Of a stretch of DNA of 64,000 nt, positions 35,662-46,559 are shown in pieces. The notes under the pieces are model-generated. The model ran no database searches, had not been told where the DNA came from, and saw only the letters and a program-made list of their open reading frames with translations. Made by a program: the position numbers and the translations under genes. Source of the DNA: Citrus sinensis. Taxonomy: Eukaryota; Streptophyta; Magnoliopsida; Sapindales; Rutaceae. Position 1 is the stretch's first letter; the number at the start of each line of letters is the position of its first letter. Location of the stretch: positions 21,619,501-21,683,500 of the forward strand of contig NC_068556.1 of assembly GCF_022201045.2 (NCBI RefSeq), in the 5' to 3' direction.

Positions 35662-36030
35662 CAGTGGCGGATTCACTGTAGGACAAGTGGGGGCTCAAGC
35701 CCCCACTGGAAAAAGAAAATACCTCTATTTAATAAAGAAAAATTATCATATTTCTAAATAACCTCTGTCAAATTATTAGTTAGCCACATTCTTTAAATTT
35801 CAATTATTATTTTATTAATTATAAAAGTTATACTTTGACTTAAAATCAAAGTCCACATCTCAAAATATTTATAATTCCTAATTATTAGATCGTGAGTGCC
35901 ACATTTTAATTAGAGATTTCGTTAAATCAAAAAGGTTATATTCAAGTTTATATATTTAAGTTTTCAATTTTTATGTTCTGTCGTTATTTAATTTAGCCCC
36001 CAGTAAATTATTTTTCTAAATCCGCCGCTG
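35662..36030. mobile_element. hAT-type MITE (369 bp) with 8-bp TSD
   Basis: The element starts CAGTGGCGGATTC and ends AAATCCGCCGCTG, short imperfect terminal inverted repeats of the CAGTGGCGGA type. It is flanked by perfect 8-bp direct repeats CTAATAAT (35654-35661 and 36031-36038). Subterminal GGGGGCTCAAGCCCCC near the left and AGCCCCCAGT near the right are mirrored. It is noncoding. Confidence 0.9.
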
Positions 36031-36667
36031 CTAATAATCTAATTTTTTTAATATATGCAGTGAATGTCAAGTATGAAGCATAAGTTCCATGTTCTATAAT
36101 TAAGAGTATAATACAATTATGAAAACTTTTAAACTCTATTCATTAAAATTGTCACTAGATAATTACATTAATTTGAAAATTAGCCGGTCTCCAAATTGAT
36201 TCAACAATAATTATGATCAATCATAGACATCATTTATTTAAATGCTTAACTATAAAAAAAAAAAAATCAATTACTTCTACAATCAATCTTTAAATTGATT
36301 CAATAATAATGATTAATACAATTGAGACTTAAACATTAACGTAGGTTTCAAGTTTGTTTATAAGATTGAATGAGATCATAAATATTATAGAATTTTCTTG
36401 AACTATAATGCTATTTTAAAGTTGATTGATATTTAATTGTAAGATATCGTACATTATATCTATGTTGTAATCAATCAATGGTATCTTTAAGTTAACTAAG
36501 GTAATTCAATATCTATTGTTGCACCTAGTAAAACCTTTAGAAAAAAAAAATTAATCCTTTAATAATTATTTTATAAATAACTTATTGCAAATTACTTCAT
36601 GGTCAAGTGTTAGGCACTTTCATATATATATATATTTTTTGGATGATGGAAATTATGTGTGCATTGT

Positions 36668-37152
36668 TGATGGGGCGAGATGTAGCGGAAGCGGGATTGA
36701 TTGGATAGAAAACACTAGATATCGTTTTAGTATTGGACCAAGCCAACGCGATTAGTTTACGCTCTAATCGAAGCGTGATTAGATATCGTTCTAACCAAGA
36801 CAACTCTATGAGATTTTTAATAACGCATAAGCGAGATTAAATGACGCTCTAATCCAAACGATTCTACAAGATAAATTTTGATAGATAATCCCAAAGGGAA
36901 TTATAAAAGGGGAGCTTTATTGAATAATTGAATCTGAACTTTAAAAATAATGACAAGGCCTCTCTATTTATAATAGAGGAAACCCACTTCCCTAAGTTAA
37001 CCTAAAAAGAAAAGCTAAATCACAATTATAATGGAAATAAAAGATTAAGATACATACTATAATTAACTCAAACTAAAATAGAAAATCCTAAAACAATAAA
37101 TATTCTATAATCCCAAATTACCTAAAATAACCTAATTTACCTTCCTACATCA
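36668..37152 (-). mobile_element. Solo LTR (485 bp), minus orientation, TSD ATTGT
   Basis: It is flanked by 5-bp repeats ATTGT (36663-36667 and 37153-37157). The ends are TGATG...CATCA, giving the expected TG...CA. On the minus strand a TATA box (TATAAATAGAG, complement around 36962-36972) lies 180 bases in. No internal retrotransposon sequence flanks it. It is a solo LTR left by recombination. Confidence 0.85.
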
Positions 37153-37887
37153 ATTGTGGAAGTTCATTTTATTTAACATTAAGTACATTAATTAATTATT
37201 ATTTAATTATTCAGTTCATGTTTGATTAAAAAAAATGGCAAACAAAGAAAAAAACTTACAATTATTTTTTCTTTTAGATGATCTATACTTTTATATTATA
37301 TTTTCTTTCCCTTATAGCTTTGCTTTGACCAACCTTACAAGTTATACTAGTGAAAAATATTATTGGCGGCCATGTTGTCATTTAAAATTTTCTATCCTTT
37401 AAATAGTTTTTTCATCTAACCTTAGTTACAGTTAAAAATATTTTTCTATTTTTAACAAAAAAAATAACAGTAATTGAAACTATATTTTTGAAACGATAGA
37501 AATTATGCATTTCTAATGTTTAGTTACAGTAGTTATAAATACTAATGGCGCTAAAATTTCCTGCTAAAATAAATTTATTATTAACTAATTTTGAAGTTAT
37601 TCTCAACAATGTTATTTTTATTAAAAAAAATTATATAACTATTTCATTTTTTTCTACATCTTCACTTTAAGGTTGAAAATTGCCCTATTACCTACCATAT
37701 TTAATTATTTAAAAAAAAGTTTAGTTGAAAATGACTAGTTTTGTTGTAATGACATATAAATGAGAAAAAATTTCACAAACACTCAAATTATTTTGAGTTT
37801 ACATAATTAACTCCCCCAATATTAAAACAATGTCACCAAGTCTGTTTCCAGTGCAATTAATACTGCACTTTCTTGCATTTTAAGATA

Positions 37888-38010
37888 GGCTGGCGCTAAG
37901 TTACGTTGCACGTAACTTACGCCTCTCACAGCAACAGTGCCCAGTCCCACCAGTGGTATTGTTGCTGTGAGAGGGCCGTAAGTTACGTTCAACGTAACTT
38001 AGGGCCTCCC
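37888..38010. mobile_element. 123-bp nested-palindrome element with 9-bp TSD (Mutator-like foldback)
   Basis: It is flanked by perfect 9-bp direct repeats TTTAAGATA (37879-37887 and 38011-38019). The whole element is an inverted repeat: arms from GGCTGGCGCTAAGTTACG (left) and the complement of GGGAGGCCCTAAGTTACG (right), continuing through CCTCTCACAGCAACA on the left and its complement on the right, around a loop of about 23 bases. Each arm itself contains a smaller palindrome, AAGTTACGT-TGC-ACGTAACTT. TSD length points to a Mutator-type transposase. Confidence 0.85.
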
Positions 38011-38097
38011 TTTAAGATATATCATGTTTATTTTAGTTGAAGTGACTTTGTTGTGGCATGATTTTTTATAATAAAATCAATGTGCGGTGCTATTAGT

Positions 38098-38877
38098 CAA
38101 GGTTGGCTTTAGGTATAGGCGAACAAGGCAGTTGCCTAAGGTCTCATATTTTAAGAAGGCCTCATTTTTTTAGTATTTTCTTAATAATTCTCTAATTAAT
38201 AAAAAAAATTAATACGTATTTTAAGAAATTAAGAGTTATTTTTGATAAAAAAATCTATTTTTGGAAACCTTAATTTTAAAGAAGTATAATTAATAATATT
38301 ATTTAACCATTGGTTGTTTCATTATTATTATTTCCAAAAAATTATTTACCTTTTTAATTATTCAATGTTAGAATCTTTAATTTTTAGTATTTGTTAGAAT
38401 CTTTGATTTTTAGTATTTCTTTTAATTTCTATTAAAAACCTTATAATCTCAAGAATTAGTAAATAAAAAAAATTTCTTGTTCTTTTCTCTACAAAGAAAA
38501 TTATTATATTCATTGGTTCATGTAAATAATTAGTTTCTTAAAATATAAAGTCCATTTTTATTTTTGAACATCAATTCATCATTTTAAAATTTTGTACTCT
38601 ATCATTTTAAATATTCTATTTGAAAAAAATATTGTTTTATTTATTTGTTTGTTTGTTTTTAAAGGTTTTAATAGAATAAAAAGTATATCTTTTTGACTAT
38701 TTTTTAGGTTTTATTTTTAAAATTTTTGATCTTTTTTATTATTATTGAAATTCAAAAATTAAAAATGAAATAAAATTTAATTCTTTTTATATGTCTTTAA
38801 ATATTAAAATCATAAAATAAATAGAGGCTTCATAAGAAAATTTTGCCCAAGACCTCTCAGCCTCTAAAGCCGGCCTG
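38098..38877. mobile_element. Non-autonomous hAT element (780 bp) upstream of CXE-C
   Basis: It is flanked by perfect 8-bp direct repeats CTATTAGT (38090-38097 and 38878-38885). Ends are CAAGGTTGGCTTTAGG and CTCTAAAGCCGGCCTG, imperfect inverted repeats. The interior is AT-rich and noncoding, with GAGGCCT-like motifs near both ends. Its right end is 96 bases upstream of the CXE-C TATA box and 162 bases upstream of its ATG. Confidence 0.88.
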
Positions 38878-38973
38878 CTATTAGTCTAGTCAAATTAAGT
38901 TGAATTTCACTCACAATAGAAATAGGCCTTCGTGGCTCAGCTGTGCCCCACGCACCTATTTGGCTATTCCTTC

Positions 38974-38979
38974 TATAAA
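38974..38979 (+). promoter_or_regulatory. TATA box of CXE-C
   Basis: TATAAA within TTCTATAAATCC, 66 bases upstream of the ATG at 39040, implies a short leader of about 35 bases. It lies in the narrow strip between the hAT element and the gene. Confidence 0.55.
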
Positions 38980-39039
38980 TCCTGTCAAGTAATTCCGCAG
39001 TTTCCAAGCCAATTCAGTAAATCTCTCTCAGAAATTACA

Positions 39040-40089
39040 ATGGCTGCTTCAACAAACAAAGAAGTAACCAAAGAGCTCCTCCCACTGATCAGAGTCTTCA
39101 AAGATGGGTCAGTTGAGCGGCTCATGGATTCAGCCTACGTGCCTCCAACGCTTGACCCGGATCCTCAATTCGGGGTCTCATCAAAAGACATAACCATCTC
39201 TCAAAACCCCGCCATATCCACTCGCCTCTACCTCCCAAAACTCACCCAGCCCCATCAAAAACTCGCCATTTTGGTCTACTTCCACGGCAGCGCCTTCTGC
39301 ATGGAGTCTGCTTTCTCATTTCTTCAGCACAGATACCTCAACACCTTGGTCTCTCAGTCTCAAGTACTCGCAGTCTCCATTGAATACAGGCTCGCCCCAG
39401 AATACCTTCTTCCCGCAGCATATGAAGACTGCTGGGCTGCTTTTCAATGGGTCGCTTCTCATCGTAACCGTAACAGTATCAATCATCATGATCCTGATCA
39501 TCAAAACCACTCCAATATTATTAACAACAAGGAGCCCTGGTTATTAAACCACGGAGATTTTGAGAGATTCTTTATTGGTGGTGACAGCTCCGGAGGCAAT
39601 ATAGTTCATAACATAGCTATGAAAGCGGGTGATGATGATCAAGAGTCTTTATTGAAGGAGGGTACTGGTGTTCGGATTTTAGGAGCATTTCTAGGGCATC
39701 CTTACTTCTGGGGCTCCGTTCCAGTCGGTTCAGAATCAGATGGTAGTGATAATTATGATCAGAAGAAGTGTTTGGAATATTTGATTTGGGAATTTGTCTA
39801 TCCAGCGGCGCCTGGTGGTATTGATAATCCGATGATCAATCCTGTTGGTTCAGGTAAGCCGAGTTTGGCTAAGCTTGCTTGTTCGAGGATGCTGGTCTGT
39901 GTTGCTGGGAAGGATCGGCTGAGAGACAGAGATGTTTTGTATGTTGATGCTGTTAAGGGAAGTGGGTTTGGAGGAGAAGTGGAGTTTTTTGAAGTGGAGG
40001 GAGAGGATCATGTTTTTCATGTCACTGATCCTGACACTGAGAATGCTAAGAAAATGTTCCACCGCTTGGCCTCTTTTTTTACTAAATAG
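39040..40089 (+). CDS. Carboxylesterase-like CXE-C with altered oxyanion hole, 349 aa
   Basis: This is an intronless CXE paralogue closest to CXE-A (shared MAA/MAST..TNKEV N-terminus, KILGAFLGHPYFWGS-type core and Asn/His-rich insertion at 148-162). The catalytic triad is retained: Ser183 in GDSSGGN, Asp292 (AGKDRLRDRD) and His324 (GEDHVFH). Three family signatures have changed: the oxyanion motif reads HGSA (82-85) instead of HGGG, GDSAG has become GDSSG, and EYRLAPEH has become EYRLAPEY. The second and third glycines of HGGG supply backbone contacts for the tetrahedral intermediate, so activity may be reduced or redirected. The frame is fully open with no other sign of decay. The ATG at 39040 is the first ATG in this frame below the TATA box; the open frame runs upstream to 38932 but only from a GTG. 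Confidence 0.9.
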   Translation: MAASTNKEVTKELLPLIRVFKDGSVERLMDSAYVPPTLDPDPQFGVSSKDITISQNPAISTRLYLPKLTQPHQKLAILVYFHGSAFCMESAFSFLQHRYLNTLVSQSQVLAVSIEYRLAPEYLLPAAYEDCWAAFQWVASHRNRNSINHHDPDHQNHSNIINNKEPWLLNHGDFERFFIGGDSSGGNIVHNIAMKAGDDDQESLLKEGTGVRILGAFLGHPYFWGSVPVGSESDGSDNYDQKKCLEYLIWEFVYPAAPGGIDNPMINPVGSGKPSLAKLACSRMLVCVAGKDRLRDRDVLYVDAVKGSGFGGEVEFFEVEGEDHVFHVTDPDTENAKKMFHRLASFFTK

Positions 40090-42645
40090 TTAAAAAAAAA
40101 AAATTAGCGGTAATTTTTAGGGAACTCCTTTAAAGTTTAGCGTATTAACACTTACATAAAATGTATTGATGTAATTACAAACATGTTCCTTGCCGTTAGC
40201 TATTATCTGAGTTGACCGTTAGTTGACTATTAAAATTACTAAAATATCCTTCCTTCCAAAATAATAAATTATTAAATAAATCTCTGATGTTTCGTGAAGG
40301 AGGACGTTATTAGAAGCTACTTTTGATGTTTTAAATAAATTGAAATTGTTGTTTTAAAAAACTTATTTTAATTGTTTTATATGTTATATTTATTTGTAAT
40401 CTACTAATATTTTCAATGGAAGTCTTTCATACCCTATTTAGATTATATTATTATGACATAATTCAAATGTTTAGGCCGACAGTAAAGACATGATTTCCCA
40501 TTAATAAATTTGAGGAATTAGTGTTGTTGAAATATTATAATAACATCGTTACACCATTAAGAACATACAAATTAACTCCACTTGTACATCGAGATTTTAA
40601 TGATACTGCAATGATAAAACTTATCAGAATTTACAGAGAAAGTGGTAGTACCAATGAATCTTATAAACAACAAGATAACAAGATAAGAAGAGCTACTGGA
40701 ATTATTCTGCTGCTTGCAAGTTCCTTAAAATTACATTTATTGCTTTATGTTGACTCATCTGTCATCTGTGTGAGTTTTGTTCATAATTATTCATAATTGT
40801 ATAAAACTTTAGACAATTGGAAGTGAATTCATTGTCTAGGAAGTAATGTCTTAACTGCTTGAGGTGTCAAGTTGAATCTTTCTCCCCATTCAGTTAGGCC
40901 TCTACCAGTACTGACATGGTGAGACAACGGGTTCATCGTTTAGGGCATTAAAAGCAGAAGAAAAGTGAAGTAACCCTTACCATTTGAAGTATTTCCTTAA
41001 CACGATTCCTTGACAGATTTTTCTCACACAACGTATCTTCTTTTCTAGGTAATTTCTGCTAGCCAAGAGACCTTTGAAAATGAAAGTAAATATTATTAAT
41101 TTGAAACTATGGTTGTTTAGATTTCCAACCATAGAGTCAAGTCAATGCGTTAGAATTGGCAATTTATTGTGTTCAGTTTCATGATTCAACATAAAGTAAT
41201 AAATTTAATTTTAAGGAGCTTGCAAGCAACAGAATGATTCCAGTAGCTCTTTTTATCTTGTTAGTTGTTATCTTGTTTTTCATAAGATTCATTGGTACTA
41301 CCACTTTCTCTTTAAATTCCGATCAGTTTTATCATTTCAATATCATTATAGTATCTTTCTCAAGTTTTAATGTTATGTGAATGTTGATGAAGGCATTATT
41401 TGGAACTTTAGAAAGGCATAGAAACTTTTTGCAGAGAGTGATTTGTTTGTTGATGGAGAAATGTTGTTGATAGAGAAATGGAGATGGTTTTATTTATCTA
41501 ATAATTTATATTTGTTTTTATTTTTTTGGAATAAATTCATGACCTTGAAGTTGTTTTCTTTGTTGTTGTACTTTGTTGTTGAATATTTTGAATTTGTTGT
41601 CTTAGTATCCGAATATTTTTCATCATTTGGTGTTTACCTTGTTTCTTAATAGTGGTTGATGTAACCCAAATTAGCAACCTGACCTGAACTAATAACCCAA
41701 GCCCTTTTTTGTAACACAAATTAACAACCCGAACTGAATTATGAATCCAAACCGAACCAATCTAAAATAAATTTTCAACCTGTTTGGGTTGAATTCTTGA
41801 ACTGAACAGGTTTCAAACGGAACTGAAAATTAGAAAAACCAAATTGAAAACCGAAATGTCCACCCCTAACAGGTAGATTCACGATAACACCATACTTATG
41901 CCCACAACAATCTGCATGTGTAAACAAGAGATGAAAAACCCTAATGCCAACCTTAGTCGCCACTCCCTTGCATCAACTCCACCGCTAGTCTTCTATCACC
42001 GTACCTCTGTAGTCGTATCCTTGGCCATCCTCATATCGCTAGAAGCCCAAAAAAAAAAGTTATATTTTATATTCTTAATTATGTCTTATGATTTATTGGA
42101 AACAACAAAATAATTAGTTGAAATTAGTTTGTAAATAATCAAAGTTTGACAAAAAAAAAAAAAGAAAAAGAGTTTGCAAATACCTCATTAGTGTATAAGA
42201 AAATTATTTTTTTAGGAAAATATATATATGTTTTATAATTGAAACCTTAAGACTAGTTTGCGATTAGTTATTATTAGTATTGAAATTAATTATTGTGGTT
42301 CTTTCGTGATATATTTAACTGTGGCCTTAAGATTGACTTGTAAAGAATTGCTTGTTTGATTTGTTTGTGCATAAGTTACTTTTTGTGTTGCTTATTGAGT
42401 GAATCTTTGTTGTTGCCTTTATATTGGTTTATGAAAAGTTAGTTGTTAAGTTTTTCATATGTGCTTTTTTCATTTGTTTGCATATCTAGCAAACCGAAAT
42501 GTTATGTTCGGTCGTTTTGAAAAACCAACTGATTTTATCCATTAAAAAGAAAATTGAAAAAATATTTGGATTCACTAAATTAGAAGTTCTGGATCTAAGA
42601 GACAAATGAAAAAATCAGAATCAAAGCCCTATCTTTTCTCTTAAA
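40090..42645. other. Intergenic region with a hAT-like fragment
   Basis: No gene is supported. At about 41655-41869 lies a stretch of CCAAACCGAACC-like repeats ending GAAATGTCCACCCCTAA. That is the complement of a GGGGTGGACAT tip and typical of hAT subterminal regions, but the other end is unclear. The remainder is AT-rich. Confidence 0.4.
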
Positions 42646-42653
42646 CTCACTTG

Positions 42654-43562
42654 TAGAGGTGGTCAAAGGGTCGGACGACACGAGACACGAGGTACGGCAC
42701 GACACGAGCACGTTTCAGTAGAGCAAGCGGCACAACACGCATGTGGGCTAGGGTCAGGCTTAGAATTTTAGGCACGTGTGCCTTAAAAGCACCGCATGAT
42801 TAGAGATGGGCTAAAACACAGCACGCGAAAAATCACGTTTCATTTTTAATGAAAGTATACTTAAAATTTTATAATTTTATAAATAACTTGAAATTGAATC
42901 TTTTAATATATTATATTGGCTCAAGTTTTTTAGATTTATTTAATTCGTAGTTTCAAAAAAATTATAATTGATTTATGTTTATAATTTATTAAATAAATAA
43001 TTGATATTATGATTCTAGTAAATAAAATTATAAATATCATGATTTTATAAATATGTATTAATATTATTATAAACTATGATATATGATTTTACGTAATTTC
43101 AAGTTAACAATTAAGTTAATCCTTAAAAAAAGTTATTATTATTGTTGTTGTTAAGTACTAAAAAAGAATTCTAATACCATAGAGTCAAACTTAGTAACTA
43201 ATATTATATTCTCTTATTATTATTGAATATGGACTTGAATTTTGAATTTTTGATTCTATTAAATTTGAATAAAGACTGAATCAAAAAAAGTACATAGGCT
43301 TAAAAAAAATAAGATAATAATTTGACATGCGCTCTTAAAAAAAAAAAAAGCTTAGTGTGCTTCTTTTTTTTCTTGGCACGGCATGGCCCACAGCACGACA
43401 TGTGTGCTGAGCTGGGCCTAAGCAAAAAAAAAAATTAGATATGGCACAACACAGCACGAAACGCATAGTGAGCACGGCATGACATGAGCACGAGCACGTG
43501 CACGTGTGGGCTTTCCTTTAATGGGCCTAGGCCGGCACGGCACGACCTGTTGGCCATCTTTA
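42654..43562. mobile_element. Non-autonomous hAT element (909 bp)
   Basis: The left end TAGAGGTGGTCAAAGGGTCG pairs imperfectly with the complement of the right end, TAAAGATGGCCAACAGGTCG. The flanking 8-bp repeats are CTCACTTG (42646-42653) and CTCACTCG (43563-43570), one mismatch apart. Both subterminal regions are packed with CACGACACG/GCACGGCACGAC motifs in opposite orientation, a common hAT layout. The interior is AT-rich and noncoding. Confidence 0.8.
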
Positions 43563-44130
43563 CTCACTCGCCTTGCACTTGGAGATTCGCATAAAATCGC
43601 AAACGGTAGATGTCCGTCACCATCGGCCCATCCTGCACACACTGCCAACTCGCCATTCGCTGCTTTCTTCCGTTCTATCCTCGTCATCAACTTGTCATTC
43701 GCTACTGCCTTATGTCATATCTTCATCGTTGCTGACTTGCGTAAGCAAGCAAGTTGTTTTTATTTATTTATTGATTTTACATGTATGACTGAACCAACTT
43801 AAAGAAAATGATTTTGTTTAAAATGACTTGGAGTTTGCTATCGCTGTAGCATACTTGGTTCTGGTCCTGGGGTTGGGATAAGATGGGCTGGTTGGAATGC
43901 GAGGGGAGTGAGTTATCGGCTGAGTCGAGATGGGATTGGAGGCTTTTGTGGCCGTTTTGGTTTTGCGCGGGTTTGAGTTTGGGATTTTGGGAGGTTAAAT
44001 GATGGATCGAGGATTTGTTTACTAAGTGTTCATTTGAGTGGTTGTGTTTAACTAACTATTTAAACTACTGTTGCACCTTGTGTTCAATAGTTAGGCTTGA
44101 GAGAGAGAGAGAGAGGGAACAAAAAAAAAA

Positions 44131-45353
44131 GGCCCGGCCTGGGCCCGAGGACTTTTAAGCCCAGCCCGTTGCTTAAAAATAAGGATATGGACTAAAAAAT
44201 TAAGGCCCTCACATAGTGGGCCTGATGTAAAAGCCGGGCCCAACCCAGACTTTATTATTTATAATTTTAAAAAAAAATTAATTTAAAACAAAAACAAAAA
44301 AAACAAAAAACAAAAGTGAAAAGTGAAAACTCTCCCCTGTAACCTATTCTCCCTAACTTGGTAAGCAGTAACCCTAAGTTAAATAAAAGAAGTAGAACAA
44401 ACATTGCAGACACCACACACCAGCTGCCGACCGTGCCTCGACAGCCGACAGCCACACCCTCAGTCCTCACTCGCAGCCATCACCACCGCCGATCTTCGCA
44501 AGCCCAGCACGCTGCACCACGAGTCGCGAGCCCGGCACCCAGCAGGCAGCCAGCTAGTCACGGGAGTCGCGAGCACCAATACGCGTTGAACCTAGCACCA
44601 GCAGCGGCTGCGCACGGATGCCAGCAGCAGCGAACCCACTCTGCCTTGAACACACCATGCCCACGTGATCTTTGAGGTAGAAATCAGCCCCACTTTCGAT
44701 TTTTTCATTTCTTGTAGAAAATAAAATTCTGTATTAAATTTGAATCTATATATACATACATATCAATGTGATTATAAAGTTACAATATTGGTTAATTTCT
44801 GTATTAATTTTTATTGTATACATATTAATTTTTGTATTAATTTTGCAATAAATATTATGTGATTATAATTTATAAAGTTACAATTTGGTTAATTATTATA
44901 TACATATTAATTTATGTATTAATTTTTCAATAATCCATCTTCACAATCAAGTTACAATTTGATTAGGAAGCAGCAATATCAATTTTTAAATTGCATTACA
45001 TGTTTATGCATTTAGATTTTCAACAAATTTGAAATTGTAGTATTTATAATTTAACAGAATAAAGAAACTTTGCTGGCAAATTGTTACATGCTCTAATTTT
45101 GGTGGTATACTGGTATGTTGGATTATTTTATTTATTTATTAGTAATTAGAGCTTATTATGTTGTGTTGCAAGTGTTTTGTGCATTGGATAATCATCTATA
45201 ATTTAAGGTTTTTTTTTAAAATGTTTATAGCTTTATTAAACAATTATAATTTTAAAAAATAAAAGCGCCCAGCCCGCTCAAGGGATGGGCTTTTCAAGGG
45301 CTTGGGCCTGGGCCTGCAAAAGCCCAGCCCAGGCCCTCAAATTGCCAACCCTA
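44131..45353. mobile_element. hAT-like element with GGCCC-rich ends and a GC-rich core
   Basis: The right end reads CAAATTGCCAACCCTA, the complement of the TAGGGTTGGCAA tip typical of hAT elements, preceded by GGGCTGGGC-type repeats. The left side starts GGCCCGGCCTGGGCCC without a clear tip, after a GAGAGA microsatellite (44101-44116). At 44400-44670 is a GC-rich stretch with CAGC/CACC motifs, as found in leader exons of autonomous relatives, followed by TTTGAGGTAGAAAT, a possible splice donor. No transposase frame remains. No target duplication was identified. Confidence 0.5.
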
Positions 45354-46559
45354 CTGTTCTTGTTCTTTTTTTTCCCCCGATTTCTTTAGCTTTTTAGTGT
45401 TTTATCTACCACATAATCTAGATTGATGGTGGTTGTGAGATTCCAAGATCTCAATTTTGTGCTTGTGCTTTTTGCTTTTATCTGTTTCTTCATTGCCAGT
45501 GGGACTGATTTTCATCTCTTTACCAAAAACCAAATTCATTTGACTCGGATGTACTGATGTTAATTTGGTTTGGTTCGAAATCTTTCAAACTGATTGATTT
45601 TGGATTGGTTTGGTTAAACCAAACCGAACCCAAAGTGCCTAGTCCTATGGCAAACTCTTTATTTTGAAAAATTTTAGTATAGAAAGTCTTTTCTAACACT
45701 TACGATCAGAAAAATGAAGGAATCAAAAGTCTGCTATCTTAGATATCATTTGCTTAATCCATGAAGTAAAATGAGAGAGTACTACTATGTTTACCAATGT
45801 AGTATTACTCAATAAAGAGTACATAGTTGTACTTTCTTTTAAATACAAGAAAGTACTGAGTTTTCTTTGTCTTCATTCATTCAAGGCGAGGTTCTTTAAT
45901 ATGTATTTTTTTTTTTGTGATATGTTCTGTTTATAAATATGTGATAAAAGGAAAATAAGTTCACTGTTTCTTGAAGATGTTGCATAGAGATGTTTAAAAT
46001 AATTGTCGATTGTCTTCTTAGTAAACAATTGTAATTGTGTGATGATAGTGGTAATTGCAGTACCTCTAAAAAGCTTTCATTACATACCTTGAAAAAAGTT
46101 CTATATAAAACTTTGTATTAGTTATGATTCTGGTAATTGTTGGATTCTCAAGAGAGTTTGATGCACCATATTAAGTTATGATTACAACTAGCATGGGTTA
46201 CCGTCATTGTGCAGCCCCAAGAAAACTTCTTGGAGATTCTCTGGGCTCCGATTCAAACTTACTATTTCCGATTAACTCTCTGCATAAGAAATTTTTTTTT
46301 TTTTTTTGGGTTATTTGTTAGGCAATCTATGAGACTTTAAATGTCATAGAACCAATCAAATTCATTGCTTCCAAATGGATTGCTGTTTTGTGCCCATTGC
46401 CACATGGACTTTCAATTACATCCGAAATTACATAGATCTGGAAACATTACTCTTTAATTCCAGATGTTTAATGAAGTAATCTATTATTGAGCAAATTGTC
46501 CATCTTAATGAGGTATTGCTTTAACTGACAACATTGGGTTTCTGTACAGATAAAGGATC
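45354..46559. other. POP5 upstream region
   Basis: No coding region is supported. TTCTGTACAG at 46540-46549, ten bases before the POP5 ATG, looks like a splice acceptor, so the 5' UTR may contain an intron whose first exon lies further upstream. A stretch rich in AACCAAACCGAACC lies at 45560-45640, with no definable ends. Confidence 0.35.

Noticed and set aside
37340..37600. Possible right end of the CACTA-like element (ACTAGTGAAAAATATTATTGGCGG)
   Set aside because: The tip does not pair with CACTACAAGGAAAACA at 32445 and no 3-bp target duplication fits.
38932..39039. N-terminal extension of CXE-C
   Set aside because: It would have to start on a GTG upstream of the TATA box; the ATG at 39040 aligns with CXE-A.
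42480..42560. AACCGAAATG...GGTCGTTTTG stretch as another hAT end
   Set aside because: There is no partner end or target duplication; too short to support.
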